In this document: positions 38,058-49,165 of the stretch, in pieces | Position numbering within the stretch: the first letter of the stretch is position 1 | Layout: each line of letters opens with the position of its first letter | Assembly (NCBI RefSeq): GCF_003086295.3 | Contig: NC_092044.1 | Location: 3,374,843-3,438,842, forward strand | DNA length: 64,000 nucleotides | DNA from: Arachis hypogaea | Lineage: Eukaryota > Streptophyta > Magnoliopsida > Fabales > Fabaceae | Direction: 5' to 3' | Notes under the pieces: generated by a model | Databases searched by the model: none | What the model saw: the letters and a program-made list of their open reading frames with translations, nothing else | Told to the model about the DNA's origin: nothing | Program-made: the position numbers and the translations under genes

Positions 38058-38420
38058 GCTAAATCAAACACAGCTTAATCTATGAGATTCATTAAACGGA
38101 TGATGTTCCTCCTTTACACTCAGCTAAATCAAACCCCCTATTTACACTCAGCTTTTCAATGAAACATTACCAATCATACACCAAAAACAGAGAGAACTTA
38201 CAAATGACGGTTAATGCAATAGTAATTACTAGGAAATCGACAACGAAAATTAAACATCAGAATCATAGGAATAATCGACAAACCGGGATGTGAGAGAGAG
38301 AGAGAGAGAGAGAGAGAACCTGGAGAAGCGGCGGCGGCGGCGGCGGCGGCTGTTAAAGGCGCGGAGCTTGCTAGTTAGAAGAGAGACTCATGAGAGCTCA
38401 AGCAGAAAAGGAGAGAGGAC
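38058..38420 (-). promoter_or_regulatory. Duplicated MED15 leader exon and leader-intron start
   Basis: Homologous to 23329-23680 in the same orientation. The 20-mer 'gctaaatcaaacacagctta' is identical (38058-38077 and 23329-23348). It is followed in both by 'cgttaaacgg'-like sequence, 'acattaccaat', 'tacaccaaaaac' and a splice donor after a GC-rich leader (CTCCAG|GTT near 38320). It carries a (GA)n run at about 38295-38318 and a (GCG)n run at about 38329-38350, which are expanded relative to the MED15 copy. It is probably a functional promoter for whatever lies downstream. Confidence 0.75.
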
Positions 38421-38930
38421 CCAGAGAAAAATCGGTCACTGAAGGTTGGTCGAAACCCTAATCCAATGTCCGCACATTCGCGAATTGGGTGTTTCGAACG
38501 GGTCGGGTCAGAACAATTGGGCCGAAACCACAACAATCGGGCCGCCCCCGTTGGACGCGGCAGAATCGCGACGGAGGGATCGGAGCAGCTCAGCAGCCTG
38601 CAGAATCGTAGGATCGAATGCAGCTTTTTATTTTTCTCATTTATTTGTTTTGGACTAATTAAATGAACTTTGTTTATTTTAAATTGTAGTGTGCATTTTA
38701 TTTTATAATAGGGGCATTTTATTTTATAATAGGGCGGAAATTAGAGGGGTCAAAAATATTTGCACAATAAAATAACACTAAAATAAAATTTTGAGGGAGT
38801 TAAACTGAAATTTACATATAATTTACATGTAAAAAATTAAAATTATAGGGGACGTTGCCCCTTTTCTCTCCATGTAACTCCGCCCCTGTTTTATAATAAA
38901 TTAAATTATGTGGGTACTATTTAGGCTCAT
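38421..38930. other. Upstream flank and repeat-like spacer
   Basis: 38421-38620 is GC-richer with no recognised domain in either frame. 38690-38890 contains a short direct duplication ('ggggcattttattttataat', two copies near 38691 and 38711) and 'ccatgtaactccgcccctg', a phrase typical of old LTR or LINE remnants. Confidence 0.4.
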
Positions 38931-38989
38931 TAATTTAGATATGAAAAAAATTTTGGTGTATTGGCTGAAAATGGATATACTGTGTGTAT

Positions 38990-39300
38990 TGCGGGCATGT
39001 GGACGTGTCAGATGGTAGTACAACACGCAGGGAGCGTGTTGCCTGAACCATGTGGGGGCGTGGAAGCAACGTGGCTCGATGAGGTTGTGCCAACAAGGCA
39101 GCACGCAGGGGGCGTGCTGACGTGGCGAAACCTGGTTGGCTCAGGTGGGGAAGCACGTGGGGGGCGTGCTGACGTGGCGAACATGCATTGGTCCACGTAT
39201 GCAGCACGTGGAGGGGCGTGCTAAATGAGCACGCGGGGGGTGTTCTGACACATGTCAAAGCGTGATTGGCTGAGGCAGGCGGCACGTGGGGGGCGTGTTA
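38990..39300. repeat. GC-rich minisatellite-like array upstream of the MULE gene
   Basis: Variants of 'gcacgtggggggcgtgctga' recur at about 39026, 39101, 39154, 39203 and 39271, with spacings of about 50-75 bp and intervening 'cgtggcgaa' and 'ggttggctcag' words. This is much more GC-rich than its surroundings. It is probably the subterminal region of the MULE and may carry its transposase-binding repeats. Confidence 0.65.
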
Positions 39301-39310
39301 AGTGCACCTC

Positions 39311-39320
39311 TCTATATAAG
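39311..39320 (+). promoter_or_regulatory. Candidate TATA box of the MULE transposase
   Basis: 'tctatataag' lies about 80 bp upstream of the transposase ATG at 39398, just after the GC-rich array. The position is plausible for a core promoter. Confidence 0.45.
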
Positions 39321-39397
39321 GTAGAGCTCGATAGTATTTGCATGCTGAAGAAGATTTGGGTGTGTTTTGAGTGTTCTTTGAGGTTATTGTTAGTGCA

Positions 39398-41605
39398 ATG
39401 GAGGGCACCACAAACTTGGTGGTGTATAACAACGGTGAGATAATACATAATACTCATGAGGGAGTGAGGTTTGTGTCCCAGAATCCGTTTTCATTTGTGG
39501 TTCCATGCACGATGACGTTAATGGAGCTGCAGAACGGCCTCTGTAAAAGCATGGAGAACAGTACGTTAATGAGAGTGAGCATAATTCTGTACCGGAATCC
39601 GATTGTAGTTTTTGGTGGTCTAATACAGTTTGATCCCATGCCGATCACTGATGAAGCGAGTATGCAGAACATGTTTCAAATTCACCGGCAGACTCAGATG
39701 CGACACCCACAAACTGAGGTGTACGTTGAGTTTGAAACTGTAGAGGCAGTGGCGGATCAGAATGATATAGATATACATGATGATAGAGATGCAGTGTATG
39801 AAGGAATGAATAGTGACAGCGAAGAGGACTTCGAAGCCACTTATGAGGCCGGCGACGAAGATGAGGATGGTGATCTGGGAGTTGAGGCAGCAGCAGAGAA
39901 TGTAGTGGTTCGTCCGTCGAGTAATCAACCGATGGACGTTCCACCTTTTATGCGTGAGTTGGATCTCAAGGCCATGCACGCTCCCGAGTTTCCGGAATAT
40001 ACAAAGTTACAAACATAGGTACGTGGTGACTAAATAATAAGTTTTTGTTAGTTTATACGTTCGATTGAGCAATAAACAGTGTTATCATAACCGGATCGGA
40101 CCGGCCGGTTCGACCAAAAAATCGGTGAACCAAATATTAAACCGATCCGGTCTGTTAATTAAAGTAAATAAGGAAACGAACCGGTATGAATCGGTCAAAC
40201 CGAAAATGAACCGATGAAAACCGGTCAAACTTGATAAACCGGTCTAACCGAACCGTTGAAAATTAAAATAGCTTAATATTCTTAAAATGTTAGTAAAGAT
40301 ATGTATTTTAAATTTTTTTACAATTGTTTTAATTTTATTGACATAGGCGTTGCCGATGTTGAGGACGGGGAGTTCCGGATTGGAATGGAATACAGTTCTA
40401 GAAAGTCGGTCGTCGCAGCAATTAGAAGTTTCACTATATCTAAAGGAGTTGAATATGAGGTGTATGAGTCTGAGCCACAGACGTTCTATGCAAAATGCAA
40501 GATGTACGGGCGTCGATGTGACTGGCTTATCCGAGCTAGCTTGATACGGAAAAAAGGTTGTTGGGAGATACGAAGATACAACGGTAGGCACACGTGCACG
40601 ATCGGAACGATTTCACAAGATCATTCCAAGTTGGACTCAGATACAATTGCTGAGGCTATAAGGCCATTGGTCGAGATAGACCCGTCTATCAAGGTGAAAT
40701 CTATAATTGCGGAAGTCCAGTCAAAGTTCAACTATACCATCAGTTACCGAAAGGCTTGGTTGGCAAAGCAGAAGTCCATAGCCAACGTTTTCAGTGGTTG
40801 GGAGGATTCTTACCAAGCCTTGCCATGGTGGCTCTCGATCATGGTGCAGAAGATGCCTGGTTCAATTGTCCAAATAGAAACACGACCACTGTACAACGGG
40901 AATGAGGAGGCGCAAGATGTAAAAATACTTCATCGTGAAATTTGGAGTTTCAATCCATGCATTAGGGCATTCAGGCATTGCAAGCCCCTGGTTCAGGTTG
41001 ACGGCACACACTTATACGGAAATACAAAGGTACACTTCTAGTCGCTGTTGCACAAGATGGGAACCAGAACATTGTGCCTATCGCCTTTGCCTTGGTGGAA
41101 GGGGAGACAACTGATGCGTGGCACTTCTTTTTCAAGAATCTGCGAATGTATGTTGTTAGAAAAGATGGTGTGGGTATGATCTCAGACCGACATGAGTCAA
41201 TACGGGTAGCAGTAAATCGTTCCGATGGTGACTGACAACCTCCAAGAGCATGGTGGATGTTTTGTATAAGACACATCGGCAGTAACTTCTTAAGGGAATT
41301 CAAAGTCCCTCACTTGGAAAAGTTTGTTGTCAACATAGGGTATTCAAGAACGGTGGAGGAGTACAATATCAACTATAAGAGGTTGGAAGAGCGAGGCAAG
41401 GCATATGCCAGGTGGTGCGATGCCATTGGACTCAAACATTGGGTATTGGCATTCGACGAGGGACATCGATGGAGCGATATGATAACGAACCTTGTCGAGT
41501 GCATTAACTCAGTGTTGAAGGGTGCCCGTAATCTACCTGTGTTGGCGCTGGTCCGAGCAACATATTATAGGTTAAATGAACATTTTACGCGGAAGAGCAA
41601 CATAT
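39398..41605 (+). pseudogene. Mutator-like (MULE) transposase, decayed and truncated
   Basis: Exon 1 (39398 to about 40015) encodes a ~205-residue N-terminal region with a long acidic stretch. After an intron (acceptor near 40346), the MuDR N-terminal domain follows (FRIGMEYSSRKSVVAAIRSF, CDWLIRAS, GRHTC), then the MULE catalytic domain. The first catalytic Asp is in LVQVDGTHLYG, a second in MISDRHESI, and the Glu candidate is in NLVECINS. A one-base loss near 41024 shifts the frame, and a Trp codon has become TGA at 41233-41235. After about 41600 the frame diverges, and the C-terminal SWIM zinc finger is absent. The protein cannot be made as drawn. It belongs to the plant MULE/FAR1-related class. 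Confidence 0.85.
40080..40262. repeat. 'accggtt'-rich repeat inside the MULE intron
   Basis: Dense with 'accggtc' and 'aaccgg' words, starting 'tgttatcataaccgg'. This pattern is common to plant MITE-like repeats. It lies wholly in the intron, so it would not itself disrupt the protein. Confidence 0.5.
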
Positions 41606-41795
41606 TGTAGAACGATGCAATGCTGGTCAAGTGGAATATCCCTTGATGCCCGCGGAGGAGGTTGTACATATCCAAACTGTCGCATTACTCGGTCCGCAGG
41701 GTGTCACTCGACACACTCGAACGACAACAACGGAGCAACGATGTCATACACCTCAAGATGGGGCTGCAACTCGTCTGGGAGGATCAATCTGTCAT

Positions 41796-43247
41796 ACACG
41801 CTGGTACACGGATTGACACAAATTATATGTATTCAAAGTACCTCTAATAAGTTAAGACACAAAAATTAATATTGAGACATTGATTATTTTGACAATTTTA
41901 CCCTTATTTTATTTCTATATTTTTCCTCTCATCCATCTCCAGATCTCTTCATCTCTTCTCCCTTCCTTTCTCCTCTCCATTTCAACTTCCGTCTATTTTC
42001 TCTTCTCTCTTCATGGCCAACCAAGCAGAATCTCTTCTCCTCTCCCTTTTTCTTCCCATTTCAACTTCTGTTTCTTCTCTCTTCATGGCCAACCAACCTC
42101 TTCTACTGAAGTGCCTCTGCCGTTGTCACTGCCTCACTTTCTCCTTATACTCTCCAGATTGCGTCGTTGTTTTTTTCCTTCTTCTAAATTTTCAGATCTG
42201 CGATTTGTATCTCTGCCATGTCGCAATCGAACCTCTATCATCGACTCATCGTGCCTCCATCTTCATCTCTGTTCATCCTTTTATTTGCCCCTTTCTAGAT
42301 TTTTTTCCTAAAATAAAATTCTGTTTTTTTTTTTATTATTAATCTGTGTTAGGAAAAAAATTATAGTCTAAATACTATGGATAATTTATTTCCGTTGGCT
42401 TCTACGCATTGAAATATCTCATCCTCCAATTAATTTTGTTAACAACTTAAAATTGACATAAGAGATTCAAAATGGAAATTATGCCAATTAATTACTTGTT
42501 ATTTGATTAAGAAGATATGTATTGAATTTGTTGTTAAAATTACTGGAATTTTTGTTATTTGGCTAAATTTTTTATTATAAATGGAGATGGAAGAAAAGAA
42601 TCACTCCAGCAGTTGATGAAAAAATATAGACAGTGATGATGGTGGTAAAGGTAGATGATGAGGGTATTATTGACTTTTTAAAGTTTTATGTGCTTTATAT
42701 ATGTTCTTTACCAAACATAAAACATGTATACATGTATTTTGTGTCTATGTCTATATAGTCTATGTCTCTGCGTCCATGTCTCATGCTATACACTAAACAA
42801 ACGGAGCCGAATAAAACACGAGCTTTTAATATCATTTTGTACTTGAAATAGTAGAGAAAGAAAAATTAAATGTAAAAAATCTAGGCTTTTTCTTTTTATT
42901 TAAATAAGTATAAGAAAATGATTAGTTCTCGTAATGCGCATAAATAAAAAGTTGGAATAAAATGTACATGGCCATCTCAGAAGAAGTAGCACACACGAAA
43001 TAAAATTACACCCCATTCTAAAGAAGGCGCTTGTAAAATAGAGCCTCCAATTCACTTGCATCACCCATGAAATAGAGCTTACAACACAGGCTGGACGGAC
43101 GCGAAGTGAAGTTTGAGTTTGTCAGGTCTCCTTCCAAGTTGAATATGCTCAACACGAAATGGAGATTTCAAGTGAGGCACACAAGAGATGAGCACACACA
43201 AAATTGTCTTTATAAATCATCCATGCAATTTCTTTACACTTAACAAA
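41796..43247. repeat. 1.45-kb duplication, copy 1
   Basis: 1452 bp nearly identical to 45804-47253. I noticed only a C/T difference in 'cttcctttctc', another near 42343 and a 2-base T-run length change. The 143-codon open frame inside both copies differs by one residue. It has no recognised domain and probably is not a gene. This copy starts abruptly within decayed MULE sequence at the shared word 'acacg'. Confidence 0.92.
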
Positions 43248-43530
43248 GTTTACGCACCAACAAATTCCTGTTAAGCTGCATCAACAAAGATATATTTGTT
43301 AAATGAGTTATAAATATTCATTTATTAATAAACAAATATTAACATATTTATTTATAAAATATATGTAAACCATTAATAATAATATTTACATATTTATTTA
43401 TTTTAATAAATTTACATATTATTTATTTTAATATTTTATTTGTCCAGATACTTAACGTAACGTACTATATTTACTATTTAAAAAGTTTATGCATATATTT
43501 ATTAGTATACGAACCGTAAATAGATATATG

Positions 43531-43608
<78 letters not shown>

Positions 43609-44100
43609 TTTTAAATTGATATAAATCAGTGACCGTGGCGATTTTTTTTTCCTGCATCAAAAACTAATATTTTTCTATTTTTTAATAACAATCATATATT
43701 TTCTAATATTTTTTATTTTTTATTTATTATTATCTTAACACTTATATATTAAAAATAAATTTTGAATATTTGCAACATACATATTTATTTATTTACAGAA
43801 TATATATTTAATTTACTATAGTATTTTTATATTTTAATGTAAAAAATATATTTTATTATAGAATTTTTATTATATCATATAATATACATTTTATTATAGT
43901 CTTTTTATAACATAAAATTAATCTAAATATAATAAAAAAATAAAATTATATTCTAATATGTTAAATAACAAAAAATAACAGAAAATTAAAATACAATAAA
44001 AGTATAATTTACCAACTTACATAAATTAGATGATTCAAATAATTTATAATATGTTCCTCCGGAGCATAATAATTACGAATCATTTTTCAAAATAAATACA
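43248..44100. other. AT-rich spacer with palindromic TAA/TTA microsatellite
   Basis: About 43537-43606 is (TAA)n followed directly by (ATT)n, so the two halves are complementary and could form a hairpin of about 33 bp. No gene is seen elsewhere in the block. Confidence 0.7.
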
Positions 44101-44545
44101 AAGAACTATTTTTTCTCCTATTTCCTAATCTTCTTCTTTTTTCCACTACAACCCTCCTTCCCCTCTTTGTTGATTACCAATCTTCCTTATAAATGACCGA
44201 GGAAATGGTATGGGAGGCTCCTTATAAAGAGCCACTACTCTGCTTGCTGTTTTTCGGGGTGAAAGAATGTCCCCTGCATGGAGGCAGCAGTCAACACGCT
44301 CCCCCCTCTGGTAGTGAAGACCGCATTGGAACTCTACGATGCTACCTCCTCCACGCCCCTCAGTGGTGTTAGCTTTTTGCATGCGTGCCTTGTCACCACG
44401 CCTCCTGCGTGGTGCTTGGGCGATGACACGCGGCTGGTCAGCATGGACAGCACGCCCCTGCGTAATGACTGCTATCTCCACTGCTCGGTATATCACTTCA
44501 CTCCCTAATAATCTTCCAAAACACCAACCACCTTCCCATAACAAA
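44101..44545 (-). repeat. GC-rich block resembling the MULE subterminal array
   Basis: Contains 'cacgcctcctgcgtgg', 'cacgcccctgcg' and 'cacgctccccc' on the plus strand, i.e. the inverse of the 'gcacgcagggggcgtg' words at 38990-39300. A 132-codon minus-strand open frame (44544-44146) has no domain and probably is a composition effect. It may be a remnant of a related MULE. Confidence 0.45.
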
Positions 44546-45320
44546 AATAATTTCTGTGCTATTTATTTTAATCTTATTACTCTCTGTGTGTCTTTTGTAA
44601 TAGGAAATAATTTAGCAAATAATATTTTAAAAAGTAGTGTAAAAACTATTTTAATAGATCAGTTATTTGTAGATTATGTTAATTTATAATTTTTTTATGA
44701 TTACATAATATTACGATTGTGTTAGTAGATTAAGTGATTAACACATTTTATTTTGAAATAATCGAATCTTAAATGCTTAAAATAAATTTAAAAGTAAACT
44801 CAATTAGTTAAGGATTTTAATATGAAGAACTTGCATTGACAAAAGATAACCATGTTTTAGATATGTAAATTCACCGGAAAACAAAGGAATATTTGGCTAT
44901 CTCAAACAAGTTATTTGCAAACAAAACATATTCTAGTGCTATTAAGAAAAAAAAAAAACTTTTAGAGTGTTATATTTAAAAAATCTTAAAACACATCAAA
45001 GTAATATCTGACAATGCATTATGTTTTGGAGGTTTTAGATTTATTATCAATGTTATATTTTATTTGAAATTTACAAAAGATTTTGGCCACAGAAGTCTAC
45101 TGCTAGTTATATGTTTATGTTTGTAGGAGGTGCAATAAGCTAGTTTTGTAAGTTTAATCTATTGTTGCACTGTTTACTATATAAATTGAATGGATGATAT
45201 CTGCACAATCTTGTAAGAAAGTTATTTGGCTGCAAAAATTTGCGAAGGAATTTAGACACAAAAAAAAATTTAATAGTTTGCGACAATTAAAATATTTTAC
45301 ATGTTACAAAAAATCTATTT
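44546..45320. other. AT-rich intergenic DNA, no gene seen
   Basis: No recognised feature between the GC-rich block and the MITE at 45325. Confidence 0.5.
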
Positions 45321-45324
45321 TTTC

Positions 45325-45715
45325 ATTAAGATTGCGTTTATTTATTGTCTTTAAAATACATGGACACAGACATAAATACACAAAGAGACATATATATAAA
45401 GATACACAAATTTTTTATTGTATTTGGTGATACTGAATAAGACACACAGTATAAACTAAATATCAATTTTATCCTTATATCATCACCAATAGAATAAGGA
45501 CAAGAGTAAATTACTAAGGATAAAAGAACAAATATTTGTATCTCATCAATGTGTCTCCGTATTTTATGAAGGACACCAAATACATGTATTTTATATATGT
45601 TTGTGTGTCACCGTATCCTTCAAAAATCCGTGTCTCAGCAAACAAACGATGGACGTGTACCACCGTGTCTATGTATTAGTGTCTGTGTCTCATTAAACAA
45701 ACGGAACAGAATGTA
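45325..45715. mobile_element. MITE with 'gacacagac'-type termini
   Basis: The left end 'gcgtttatttattgtc' followed by 'atggacacagac' pairs in inverted orientation with the right end 'gtgtctgtgtctcattaaac' then 'aaacggaacagaat'. It is about 390 bp with no coding sequence. It resembles the termini of the element at 45716-46818. Confidence 0.55.
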
Positions 45716-46818
45716 GTGTTTGGATAGTGGGTGTGTCTGCATAAGACAGAGACACGCTGACACACATTCTCTGTTTGATTATTGAGACACATAATTTTAA
45801 AGGACACGCTGGTACACGGATTGACACAAATTATATGTATTCAAAGTACCTCTAATAAGTTAAGACACAAAAATTAATATTGAGACATTGATTATTTTGA
45901 CAATTTTACCCTTATTTTATTTCTATATTTTTCCTCTCATCCATCTCCAGATCTCTTCATCTCTTCTCCCTTCCCTTCTCCTCTCCATTTCAACTTCCGT
46001 CTATTTTCTCTTCTCTCTTCATGGCCAACCAAGCAGAATCTCTTCTCCTCTCCCTTTTTCTTCCCATTTCAACTTCTGTTTCTTCTCTCTTCATGGCCAA
46101 CCAACCTCTTCTACTGAAGTGCCTCTGCCGTTGTCACTGCCTCACTTTCTCCTTATACTCTCCAGATTGCGTCGTTGTTTTTTTCCTTCTTCTAAATTTT
46201 CAGATCTGCGATTTGTATCTCTGCCATGTCGCAATCGAACCTCTATCATCGACTCATCGTGCCTCCATCTTCATCTCTGTTCATCCTTTTATTTGCCCCT
46301 TTCTAGATTTTTTTCCTAAAATAAAATTCTGTTTTTTTTTATTATTAATTTGTGTTAGGAAAAAAATTATAGTCTAAATACTATGGATAATTTATTTCCG
46401 TTGGCTTCTACGCATTGAAATATCTCATCCTCCAATTAATTTTGTTAACAACTTAAAATTGACATAAGAGATTCAAAATGGAAATTATGCCAATTAATTA
46501 CTTGTTATTTGATTAAGAAGATATGTATTGAATTTGTTGTTAAAATTACTGGAATTTTTGTTATTTGGCTAAATTTTTTATTATAAATGGAGATGGAAGA
46601 AAAGAATCACTCCAGCAGTTGATGAAAAAATATAGACAGTGATGATGGTGGTAAAGGTAGATGATGAGGGTATTATTGACTTTTTAAAGTTTTATGTGCT
46701 TTATATATGTTCTTTACCAAACATAAAACATGTATACATGTATTTTGTGTCTATGTCTATATAGTCTATGTCTCTGCGTCCATGTCTCATGCTATACACT
46801 AAACAAACGGAGCCGAAT
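45716..46818. mobile_element. Non-autonomous TIR element contained in duplication copy 2
   Basis: The left end 'agtgtttggatagtgg' then 'tgtgtctgcataagacag', and the right end 'tgtctcatgctatacac' then 'taaacaaacgg', are inverted-repeat-like and related to the MITE at 45325-45715. Copy 1 of the duplication lacks the first 88 bp of this element. Confidence 0.5.
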
Positions 46819-47253
46819 AAAACACGAGCTTTTAATATCATTTTGTACTTGAAATAGTAGAGAAAGAAAAATTAAATGTAAAAAATCTAGGCTTTTTCTT
46901 TTTATTTAAATAAGTATAAGAAAATGATTAGTTCTCGTAATGCGCATAAATAAAAAGTTGGAATAAAATGTACATGGCCATCTCAGAAGAAGTAGCACAC
47001 ACGAAATAAAATTACACCCCATTCTAAAGAAGGCGCTTGTAAAATAGAGCCTCCAATTCACTTGCATCACCCATGAAATAGAGCTTACAACACAGGCTGG
47101 ACGGACGCGAAGTGAAGTTTGAGTTTGTCAGGTCTCCTTCCAAGTTGAATATGCTCAACACGAAATGGAGATTTCAAGTGAGGCACACAAGAGATGAGCA
47201 CACACAAAATTGTCTTTATAAATCATCCATGCAATTTCTTTACACTTAACAAA
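45804..47253. repeat. 1.45-kb duplication, copy 2
   Basis: 1450 bp nearly identical to 41796-43247 in direct orientation, 4008 bp apart. The similarity ends at 'cttaacaaa' in both copies, immediately before the foldback element in this copy. Confidence 0.92.
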
Positions 47254-47261
47254 ATTCTTTT

Positions 47262-49165
47262 TCTTACCCAACTGACGGCGTACGAGCGAATACCTATAGT
47301 CGTCCCTGAGATTCGCGTAAAAATTTAATGTAATTCTCAAGATCTCAATTTTCCTATTTTAGTCCTTCAGATAGAGCTCCGAGTACTCAAAGTGGTCCCT
47401 GGGCATATTTCTGGTGATGAGTCATCACCGGAGCGCTGGCGTGGCCTCTGTTTGCCATGCTGGAGGGGTCCAACAGCTATCTGAGCTGGCCAATTTCCAA
47501 TTTGTACCCACGTTGGTCCCTCCTTTTATATTTAACTCTAAATCACCAAATTTTTGTAAACTTCATCTCTTCTTCTTGTTCATCGCACTCTCCTCATTCT
47601 TCTATCGGGGGCTGTTACTCATGTCGATGATGGGTGGGGGTAGCACTACAGGTGAAAGCTCTGTTCATTCCCCTATGATCAAGAGCCTCAGAAGTACCAA
47701 TTTGTTCAAGTTTCTTGTCAATTGTAACGTCCACTCTACTAATGTAGAAAGCAGCAGAACATCAAACCTTGAGAGATCAGCCATCTCAGAAGCTTCAAGA
47801 CCATCCAAGTAAGCATCGATTACTGCTTCGTATTGAGTGAGACAGAATATAAGCTATTAAAAAATACACAAAAACAATGAGCATATTGTTGCTTCTGTAA
47901 GCCGCAAGGATAAAATTTTGGTGACATCATAATGCGCATAACAACTTGCAGTGACATTTAAACTTATTACACTTTGAATTACATTTCTAACAGTCAATAA
48001 ATTTCTATATCACAAGTCTGAATCTTTTTTCTCAATATGGAAGATCAGAATAATGAGTTCAACAATTTGATTCAATAGAATTTACCCAATTTTTTTTATC
48101 TAGAGTTTATACCTTTGGCTTAATCACAAGAGATAAAGTAGATAAAAAAAGTATATCACAACCTATTTCAAATCTATATTCGATGCAAAACATTATGTAT
48201 TGAAAATCAAGTACAAAAGAAAACTTTCCTCAACTGTTCACTGTAAGCATTTGATAAAGTTATGGCTCTTTCAAAATTCTGCCAAATAAAAAGATTGTGA
48301 AGGAATTAAATGCAATACACAAAAGAAGTTTGCTGTTAAATATGAAAATGAAGATAATTCATAAAATATCGCGGGGTTGTTAGTAACACCCCCGATTCCA
48401 GCAGCAACGAATGGAGAAAGCAAATCAGAAATTTTGATACAGGGTAAGCAATTTTCTTAACAAAATTAAATTTGATAGCTAAATTAAATTCAAAGCATCT
48501 GAAATTTTGTAGTGATCTAGTTGGAATCGGACGAGAACGCCAACCAAGAGCAGAAGATCGAGACCGCCAGAATGGTGCAGTTGTGAAGGCAATGAAGGTG
48601 TCTGAAATCGTTCATGGAAGAAGTTGTGTTGTTGGGTCGATGGATAATCTGTATGAGAAGGTACAAATGTTAAGCAAAGAATGACGGGGATGTGGGAGAT
48701 TATGGGCCAAAGCTGTGGATCATTCATCTGACATCGTTTGCCCAGAAAAAGGCTTCCCCAGATGTTGAGTTGTATAAGAGAGGCAGGCAGTTTTTTTCGT
48801 TTCATATTATTTAACTTGGGACAATCAGCAATGGCTAAATATTAGAGGGAGGTGAGGAGAATCTGATGAACAAGAAAAAGAGATGAAGTTTACGAGAATT
48901 TGGGGATATAGGGTTAGATATAAAGGGAGGGACCAATGTGGGTATAAATTGAAAATTGGACCCCTCCAACGTGGCAAACAGAGGCCACATCAACGCTCCT
49001 GTGACGACTCATCACCATAAATATGCTTAGGGACCACTTTGAGTACTCGAAACTCTATTTAGAGGACTAAAATGAAAAAATCAGGATCTTAAGGATTACA
49101 TTGAGTATTTACGCAAATTTCAAGAACGATTATAGATATTTACTCGACGGCGTACCCATTAGTTA
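47262..49165. mobile_element. Foldback/Mutator-like element with about 290-bp inverted arms
   Basis: The left arm, about 47277-47570, is the inverted counterpart of about 48880-49150. 'gatgagtcatcaccgg' near 47415 pairs with sequence near 49000, and 'gaggggtccaa' near 47463 pairs with 'ttggacccctc' near 48956. The central 1.3 kb is not part of the arms and has GC-richer coding-like patches (47600-47810 and 48510-48690) with no recognised domain. These could be captured gene fragments. Confidence 0.65.

Noticed and set aside
41880..42342. The 143-codon frame and its 109-codon overlap as genes (also in copy 2)
   Set aside because: Low-complexity pyrimidine-rich Ser/Leu/Phe composition with no domain, lying in a repetitive element.
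44146..44544. 132-codon minus-strand frame in the GC-rich block
   Set aside because: The frame is probably open because of GC composition. The sequence resembles MULE subterminal repeats and no domain is seen.
41796..47253. The 1.45-kb direct repeats as LTRs of one retrotransposon
   Set aside because: No TG...CA termini, no primer-binding site after copy 1, no polypurine tract before copy 2, and no pol sequence in between.
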